DNA of 64,000 nt, taken from Anaeromassilibacillus sp. An250. Lineage in GTDB: Bacteria > Bacillota > Clostridia > Oscillospirales > Acutalibacteraceae. Positions 59,290 through 64,000 of this stretch are shown piece after piece (position 1 is the first letter of the stretch; every line of letters begins with the position of its first letter). The notes beneath the pieces were generated by a model. The model ran no database searches. It was not told the origin of the DNA and saw only the letters and a program-made list of their open reading frames with translations. Made by a program: the position numbers and the translations under genes. The stretch spans positions 62,001-126,000 of the forward strand of contig NZ_NFJK01000009.1 of NCBI RefSeq assembly GCF_002159845.1. Reading direction: 5' to 3'.

Positions 59290-59600
59290 TGCTGTCCAAG
59301 AAAACCTTCTGCGAAGCCCTGCGGAAGATCCAAGCCCAGAGGAAAAGAGACGCACAATTCAGTGAGGCGCTCAATCTGGTGGGCGATGGTCATTTCGTTT
59401 TTGAGGGCGGGCCGCAGCTTCTTTCCGCCTTACTGAATGTGTTGGAGGAAGCGGTCAACGACAAGTACGACTACATCAGCTGGTGGATTTACGATGCCGC
59501 TCCGGACTATGAGGTCTGGACCGAAGACGAAAAAACCAAATGGTGTCTGAAGGAGCCGGAAGCCCTATATGATTTCATCCGGGATGAATGTCAGGGCTAA
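59289..59600 (+). CDS. Unknown protein, 103 aa
   Basis: ATG 59289 overlaps the previous stop. The product (MLSKKTFCEALRKIQAQRKR; YISWWIYDAAPDYEVWTEDE) is an acidic, helical protein with a Trp-rich centre. Position after an RHH gene would suit a toxin-antitoxin pair, but the sequence matches no toxin family I know. Confidence 0.65.
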   Translation: MLSKKTFCEALRKIQAQRKRDAQFSEALNLVGDGHFVFEGGPQLLSALLNVLEEAVNDKYDYISWWIYDAAPDYEVWTEDEKTKWCLKEPEALYDFIRDECQG

Positions 59601-59640
59601 GCGGCATCTCCTTCTCATATCGGAACCTTGGTGCTGAGAA

Positions 59641-59898
59641 ATGAAACATTACCATAATGAAGATTATATGTTGCAGTTATCCCCTGAAGACAAGGAAAGA
59701 TTTGAGCAGATTTTTCTTGCTCTTTGTATCCGAGAATCCCAGGAAAAAAGCCGTGGGGGAAGTATACCAATCAATTATTACAGGCTGAGTAATGAACACC
59801 TCTTTCCCGATATGCCGCAGGATGAAGATGCCCTTGAGGGAGAAGAAGGGCTGACGCGATTCACCGATGGCTGTCAGAAGCTGAAGAAGTATGAATAG
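59641..59898 (+). CDS. Unknown protein, 85 aa
   Basis: ATG 59641 (MKHYHNEDYMLQLSPEDKER); a weak ribosome site (GGTGCTGAG). Acidic helical protein, last gene before the putative element boundary. No motif. Confidence 0.55.
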   Translation: MKHYHNEDYMLQLSPEDKERFEQIFLALCIRESQEKSRGGSIPINYYRLSNEHLFPDMPQDEDALEGEEGLTRFTDGCQKLKKYE

Positions 59899-59904
59899 GC
59901 GGAT

Positions 59905-59924
59905 ATCTTTTTTGGTCTTACACT
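59905..59924 (+). repeat. Imperfect 20-bp direct repeat, copy 1 (att candidate)
   Basis: The 20-base unit (ending TTGGTCTTACACT) begins 7 bases after the last accessory gene and recurs at 60028-60047 with one mismatch. Direct repeats of this size next to terminators are what an attachment site pair or a small insertion would leave. Confidence 0.45.
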
Positions 59925-60027
59925 AAAATCCCCCTTCGGCAGAAAATCCGCCAAGTCCCAGCCGAAAAAAAGAAAAAATAAGCGGCGCTGACCCGCAAAG
60001 CCTTGCAAATAAAGGGTTTTCGCAAAC

Positions 60028-60047
60028 ATCTTTATTGGTCTTACACT
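60028..60047 (+). repeat. Imperfect 20-bp direct repeat, copy 2 (att candidate)
   Basis: Second copy of the unit at 59905-59924, 123 bases further, directly in front of the terminator at 60055-60092. The 103 bases between the copies contain no gene. Confidence 0.45.
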
Positions 60048-60054
60048 CCAGACC

Positions 60055-60092
60055 GAGTCTGGACGCACGGCGCGTTCAGACTCTTTTTCTTT
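60055..60092 (+). terminator. Intrinsic terminator
   Basis: GAGTCTG (60055-60061) pairs with CAGACTC (60077-60083), with further pairing inside (ACGC/GCG-GT), then TTTTTCTTTT. Confidence 0.75.
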
Positions 60093-60152
60093 TCCGGGCT
60101 GGACCGCTCGCGCCGGAGACAGCATCTAAAGTGTCCATCCCATTTGTATGTA

Positions 60153-60186
60153 CCGGTCACTTTAGAAAGAGTGGCCGGCTTTTTTA
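60153..60186 (+). terminator. Intrinsic terminator
   Basis: CCGGTCACT pairs with AGTGGCCGG (one mismatch), 8-base loop, then CTTTTTTA. Second terminator in 130 bases, isolating the accessory operon from the permease. Confidence 0.75.
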
Positions 60187-60627
60187 TTATTTCGGTTGAC
60201 GTTTGCTTTTAGAGCGCCAAAGGAAGTTAGAAACGCTTTTCCCATGCTATTGTTGTTCTATATGGCGGGTAAGTCTGTCCGGTAACCCATCGATGACGAT
60301 CTTCCAGAAACAGATGGAGTTTTGAAAAGGTCAGACAAATGGCGTTTGGCATTTTGGAGGATGTCTATGCCCATGGTGTTTATAGAACGTCTTTGAGGCA
60401 AAATGAGCGCTTCTGCTTCATAGAGAGCCAAGCGTTTATCCACCCTGATATCCCAGCGGTTTCTCTTGTGTCCCTTCTATGCGGCTTTAAAATGAAAATC
60501 GGGAAGAAGGTTATTTGGCATGTCATTGTAAAGTGAAGTGGAGCAGAACCCATTGCGGAGTATGGTTTCGGGACAGTGATAGAGAGACGCATAGGCGATA
60601 AAATACAAGGAAGGCAGGTAGGACTTT
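60187..60627. other. Gene-free stretch before the permease
   Basis: Short frames (60339-60536 plus; 60258-60443 minus) have no ribosome site. A broken minus-strand reading near 60190-60300 could be an old gene remnant. AAGGAAGGCAGG before 60628 is the permease ribosome site. I looked for a purine riboswitch and see none. Confidence 0.4.
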
Positions 60628-61983
60628 ATGGAGAGGTTTTTTAAACTCAAGCAAAACGGGACGACAGTAGGCAGAGAACTTGTCGCCGGTTTCACAACGT
60701 TTTTCGCAATGGCCTATATCATTGCGGTAAACCCGACTTTGTTGAGCCAATCCGGTATGGAATGGGGAGCGGTGTTTTTAGCAACGATTATCTCGTCCAT
60801 TATCGGCACATTGGTCATGGGCTTGGTGGCGAATGTCCCCTATGCGCTGGCGCCAGGAATGGGCTTGAATGCATTTTTTGTCTATACGGTTTGCTTCACA
60901 CTCGGCTTTACCTGGCAGCAAGCCTTGTCGATGGTCTTTATTTGCGGATTAATCAATATTATTATCACGGTTACAAAAGTCCGCAAATATATCATTAAAG
61001 CGATCCCCCGCAGCTTGCAGAATGCCATTGGCGGCGGAATCGGCATTTTTGTTGCCTATATCGGTTTGTTGAACGTGGGTATTATTACTTTTGATTCCGG
61101 TGTGCCTGCGTTGGCGACTTTGAACCAGCCGTCCTTCTGGCTGTTCCTGATCGGCCTGGCATTGACAATTGTCCTGCTTGTGTGCAAAGTCAAGGGCGCC
61201 ATCCTGATTGGCATTGTTGTGACGGCTTTGCTGGGTATCCCGATGGGCGTAACCACCACCACGGAAACCATCAGCTTTACGGAGGCATGCCAGCAGCTGC
61301 CCACGACCTTTGGCGCGATTTTTACCAGCGAAGGCTTAGGCTCCCTGTTCTCGGATGCGTCGAAGATCCCGCTGGTGTTGGTCACGATTTTCTCTTTCAG
61401 CCTCTCGGATACGTTTGATACGATCGGAACCTTTATTGGCACGGGACGCCGTACGGGCATCTTCAGTGATCAGGATGAAAAGACCATGGAGACCAGTGTG
61501 GGCTTTAAATCCAAGATGGACAAGGCCCTGTTTGCAGATGCAACGGCCACTTCCATCGGCGCGATCCTCGGAACATCCAACACGACGACTTACGTGGAGA
61601 GCGCCGCAGGCATCGGCGCCGGCGGGCGTACAGGCCTGACCAGCGTAGTGGTTGCGCTGTGCTTTGCAGTGAGCGCGTTCCTGGCGACGTTTGTCAGCGC
61701 GATCCCCTTTGCGGCGACTGCGCCTGCTCTGGTGGTTGTCGGCATTATGATGCTGTCGGCATTTAAGGAAATTAAATGGGATGATTTTGACGAGGCAATC
61801 CCGGCATTCTTTGCGGGTATTTTCATGGCGATCTGCTACAGCATTTCCTATGGTATTGCGGCAGGCTTTATCTTCTATTGCATCACCAAGATCTGCAAAA
61901 AGCAGGCGAAACAAATTCATCCGATTCTTTGGGGCGCAACGGTATTGTTTATTTTGAACTTTGTGCTGTTGACCTTTATTTAA
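60628..61983 (+). CDS. NCS2-family purine permease (AzgA/PbuG type)
   Basis: A 451-aa membrane protein with about 12-14 hydrophobic segments. Motifs: GRELVAGFTTFFAMAYIIAV at the start, PGMGLNAFFVY, FDTIGTFIGTG and GTSNTTTYVESAAGIGAGGR, diagnostic for the AzgA branch that imports adenine, guanine or hypoxanthine with protons. Intact. It stands alone between terminators and is probably chromosomal. Confidence 0.93.
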   Translation: MERFFKLKQNGTTVGRELVAGFTTFFAMAYIIAVNPTLLSQSGMEWGAVFLATIISSIIGTLVMGLVANVPYALAPGMGLNAFFVYTVCFTLGFTWQQALSMVFICGLINIIITVTKVRKYIIKAIPRSLQNAIGGGIGIFVAYIGLLNVGIITFDSGVPALATLNQPSFWLFLIGLALTIVLLVCKVKGAILIGIVVTALLGIPMGVTTTTETISFTEACQQLPTTFGAIFTSEGLGSLFSDASKIPLVLVTIFSFSLSDTFDTIGTFIGTGRRTGIFSDQDEKTMETSVGFKSKMDKALFADATATSIGAILGTSNTTTYVESAAGIGAGGRTGLTSVVVALCFAVSAFLATFVSAIPFAATAPALVVVGIMMLSAFKEIKWDDFDEAIPAFFAGIFMAICYSISYGIAAGFIFYCITKICKKQAKQIHPILWGATVLFILNFVLLTFI

Positions 61984-62006
61984 CAGATTGATTGAACCCT
62001 TTATAG

Positions 62007-62054
62007 AAAGGCGCGTTTTGCAACCCGATTCGAGGATATGCAAAACGCGCCTTT
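62007..62054. terminator. Strong hairpin terminator after the permease
   Basis: A perfect 16-bp stem (62007-62022 with 62039-62054, AAAGGCGCG at the base) with a 16-base loop, 23 bases after the stop. Confidence 0.8.
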
Positions 62055-62067
62055 CGCTTTTGATGAA

Positions 62068-62109
62068 AGAGAAGACCGATTGATGGATGCAACCGGCCTT
62101 CTCTTTTTT
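62068..62109. terminator. Second, bidirectional terminator
   Basis: AGAGAAG (62068-62074) pairs with CTTCTCT (62098-62104), with extra ACCG/CGG pairing, then TTTTT. On the minus strand it also serves the convergent aldolase gene. Confidence 0.65.
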
Positions 62110-62130
62110 GCGGATACTCGTAGGCCTTTT

Positions 62131-63720
62131 TTATTCGTATACGGAAGGCGTTAAAAAGTGGATGTGGATGGCTTTAGAGAGTTCCGCCAGTTGCTTTCGG
62201 ATGCGGATTTGTTTTTCCAGGATCTCCTCTTCGTTCACCTTTAAGTTGAGTTCCCTGCGGTAGTAGTTGCCATTGTGTTTGTGGTGGAAGCCGTCGAAAC
62301 CTGCCAAATAGATTTCGGCCGCCCCGCAATATGCCAATAGCTTCAGCAACATCAACCCTGCGTTGTCGGAGATCATTTCATCCGCATTTGTGTAGCGGTC
62401 GTAGTCCACATAGAGGCAGTCTTCCCGGCCGGTATCTGGGATATTCGAGGTTAAAATGGTGTGGATATCTGGGAAACGTTGAAGCTCTTGCCCGATAACA
62501 TCCATGCGCTTGTGATTGCTGACAAAGCAGGCGTTCATGCGGTATTTTGGGTCCAAAAAATTGACGGAGATAACAAACGGCTTCTCTTGGCCAATAAACG
62601 CCATAATTTCCTCGTACTTTGATAAAAGGCTTTTTCCCGGCGCCAGAAGCAGGAGTTTTTTTCCGCGAATCCAACCGGTGATCGTTTGAACGGAAGCGCT
62701 GTCGTCGATTTTCCGGCTCTGATACTGCGTATAGAGCTGTTCAATCAAGACCCGGTCGTACAAAACTTTGTAGGCGTCCGGAATGGATTGGATGATCTTT
62801 TCGATGTCCTTCATGGTGAGGGTCTGCTTGTTGATGAGATAGGCAGCGTAATTTGGATGGCAGACATGGTTGGCGGCAATATGGTAGGGCATCGTATAGC
62901 CCCATTCGTATTTTTTGCGGATGTTGGCGATGTACTCATCGTAGATGTCCATGACCATGGTCACATCGTACCGGGAGGAAATATTCTTATTGATATATTG
63001 GGTGATGAGTTCTGTAGGAAGGTTGCCGGCGCCCCGCCCCATTCCATAGACAGAGGAATCCAAAATCAGGGTGCGTTTGGTCTGGATTTTCCCCAGAACC
63101 TGTGCATTGGAAAAGGCGAGCTGCATGTTGTTGTGCCCATGGAAGCCCAGATGGATTTCGGGGTCCATGTTCTCATCGATCAGATAGAAGCGGTGGGAAA
63201 CCTCGTTGCGGTACATGCTTCCCAAAGTATCTACAATATAGAATGCATACGGCTTGAGCTGGTTCATCTTTTCCACCAGTTGGAGCAGCTCGATGTCGCT
63301 GTAAAAGACTGTCCCCACAGGCTGCATAAAGACGCGGTAGCCCTTTTCCATGATAATTTTGGCCCAATCGATCGCCGTTTCGATTTCCTTTTTGTGGAAG
63401 GTCAGGCGAATCCCATCGATGCTGTTTCCATCATAGGGAGCGAGTTTGGATGGATGCAGCTCTTTCTCCCCGATGGCGATCATGGCCACGTACATGGAGT
63501 TCCTCTGCTGTTTTGGCAGCACTGCTTCAATATCGGCGGTGCTGTTAAAGAGGGAACACTCCTTTTCCTCGACCATACCGGTTAAGAACCCGCATTCGAT
63601 GATGTCGATTTTGGCGTTTTCCAGTTTATCCAAGATAGATGCGATGGTCCTGCGGCCGAACCGCCAGTCGTTGATATACCCTCCGTCCCGGAGTGTACAA
63701 TCCAACACTTGAATGCTCAC
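62131..63720 (-). CDS. DRE-TIM aldolase-like protein with C-terminal domain, glycan cluster type
   Basis: A 529-aa protein with GTG start at 63720, overlapping the upstream stop (GTGA). Residues ~1-290 are an HMG-CoA-lyase-like TIM barrel: LDCTLRDGGYINDW (metal/substrate motif), GFHGHNNMQLA (metal His pair) and YGMGRGAGNLPTE. Residues ~340-529 form a second domain with GKKLLLLAPGKSL and YLAGFDGFHH, like the DUF115-type domains of glycan genes. Next to a KdsB-like gene it probably makes or transfers an unusual surface sugar acid. Confidence 0.82.
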   Translation of the reverse strand: MSIQVLDCTLRDGGYINDWRFGRRTIASILDKLENAKIDIIECGFLTGMVEEKECSLFNSTADIEAVLPKQQRNSMYVAMIAIGEKELHPSKLAPYDGNSIDGIRLTFHKKEIETAIDWAKIIMEKGYRVFMQPVGTVFYSDIELLQLVEKMNQLKPYAFYIVDTLGSMYRNEVSHRFYLIDENMDPEIHLGFHGHNNMQLAFSNAQVLGKIQTKRTLILDSSVYGMGRGAGNLPTELITQYINKNISSRYDVTMVMDIYDEYIANIRKKYEWGYTMPYHIAANHVCHPNYAAYLINKQTLTMKDIEKIIQSIPDAYKVLYDRVLIEQLYTQYQSRKIDDSASVQTITGWIRGKKLLLLAPGKSLLSKYEEIMAFIGQEKPFVISVNFLDPKYRMNACFVSNHKRMDVIGQELQRFPDIHTILTSNIPDTGREDCLYVDYDRYTNADEMISDNAGLMLLKLLAYCGAAEIYLAGFDGFHHKHNGNYYRRELNLKVNEEEILEKQIRIRKQLAELSKAIHIHFLTPSVYE

Positions 63721-64000
63721 AGTTTGATTTCCCCCCGTTCCAGTTTTTCTTGCAGGACGCCCCGGACATAATCCAGATCCTTTGGCGTATCTACGGACAG
63801 CGTGTGCGCGTCCACCTCGATCATACGGAGCTTTCTCCCATGCTCGACAAAGCGCAGTTCGTTGATGTCCTCGATTTTTTCCAGGGCCCCTTTGGGGGTT
63901 TCTGCGAAAAACCGCAGTGCTTCCATGGAATAGGCGAGGACCCCCAGGTGTTTATAATAGTCGAAGTGAACGCTGGCCTTTGGATGCGGGATCGGGCTGC
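63717..64000 (-). CDS. kdsB: KdsB-like CMP-sugar-acid synthetase, C-terminal part (5' end outside window)
   Basis: Open to the window edge; ~94 residues seen. SPIPHPKASVHFDYYKHLGV, then SMEALRFFAETPKGALEKIE, RFVEHGRKLRMIEV and LSVDTPKDLDYVR follow the KdsB (CMP-KDO synthetase) C-terminus closely. It activates a 3-deoxy sugar acid with CTP. In a Gram-positive host it would act in capsule or surface glycan synthesis rather than LPS. Confidence 0.82.
   Translation of the reverse strand, partial: SPIPHPKASVHFDYYKHLGVLAYSMEALRFFAETPKGALEKIEDINELRFVEHGRKLRMIEVDAHTLSVDTPKDLDYVRGVLQEKLERGEIKL

Noticed and set aside
60540-60627. Purine riboswitch ahead of the purine permease
   Set aside because: The conserved core bases and the three-stem junction of the purine aptamer are not present.
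1-64000. CRISPR array or rRNA genes
   Set aside because: No regularly spaced short repeats and no rRNA-like sequence seen on reading.

Overview
The window looks like a chromosomal segment from an anaerobic, gut-type Firmicute (class Clostridia, probably Oscillospirales). The evidence is strong AGGAGG-type ribosome binding sites, a Firmicute conjugation module, a Spo0A-like small protein, large serine recombinases, and many XRE and ImmA/IrrE regulators. About 60 kb is mobile or accessory DNA. Only the last ~3.5 kb, and perhaps somewhat more, looks like ordinary chromosome. Species cannot be fixed from sequence alone.

Layout. (1) 1-12963 is the conjugation module of an integrative conjugative element (ICE). 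It holds the end of a C5 DNA methyltransferase, a VirB3-like membrane protein, a VirB4 ATPase, a membrane-anchored NlpC/P60 hydrolase, a probable oriT, a MobC-like protein, a relaxase with Sel1 repeats, a DUF3991/TOPRIM protein, a VirD4/TraG coupling ATPase and a winged-helix protein. (2) 13237-27794 is a single defence operon of BREX type 4: XRE regulator, an 829-aa protein without an assigned role, BrxP (PAPS reductase + 4Fe-4S + DUF4007), BrxC, PglZ, a short BrxL, a 65-aa two-CxxC protein and a cysteine desulfurase. There is no PglX methyltransferase. The PAPS-reductase, Fe-S and desulfurase genes together suggest DNA phosphorothioation as the self mark. (3) 27865-29944 holds four small genes, including a SIMPL protein and a repeat protein with a His/Cys-rich tail. 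(4) 30009-37536 (minus) is a cargo operon with a Y-family polymerase, YolD, an endonuclease/exonuclease/phosphatase protein and assorted enzymes, headed by an XRE regulator and an ImmA/IrrE protease. A divergent ImmA/IrrE operon (37800-39033) faces it. (5) 39232-44683 carries a sigma-like factor, a structured non-coding stretch and three tandem serine-recombinase genes, the usual integration end of such ICEs.

(6) 44696-47611 is hipBA followed by decayed copies. One is a fragment of the His/Cys-tail gene from 29 kb, the other an internally deleted hipA, and they flank an intact LURP-one-like gene. (7) 47652-53137 (minus) is a second recombination cluster. It has two ParB-like proteins, a serine recombinase, a catalytically dead resolvase-like protein, and a C-terminal domain that appears fused to the recombinase and again as two free-standing proteins. 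(8) 53198-59898 holds XRE regulators, two metallophosphoesterases and several small unknown genes in a tightly overlapping operon. (9) 59905-60186 has a 20-bp imperfect direct repeat and two strong terminators and may be an element boundary. (10) 60628-64000 is probable chromosome: an NCS2 purine permease, then a DRE-TIM aldolase-like protein and a KdsB-like cytidylyltransferase.

Working together: modules 1 and 5 would move the element and module 2 would protect the host from phage. Modules 3, 4 and 6-8 are passengers or stability functions. The finding most worth following is the BREX-4 operon with its extra, unassigned subunits.
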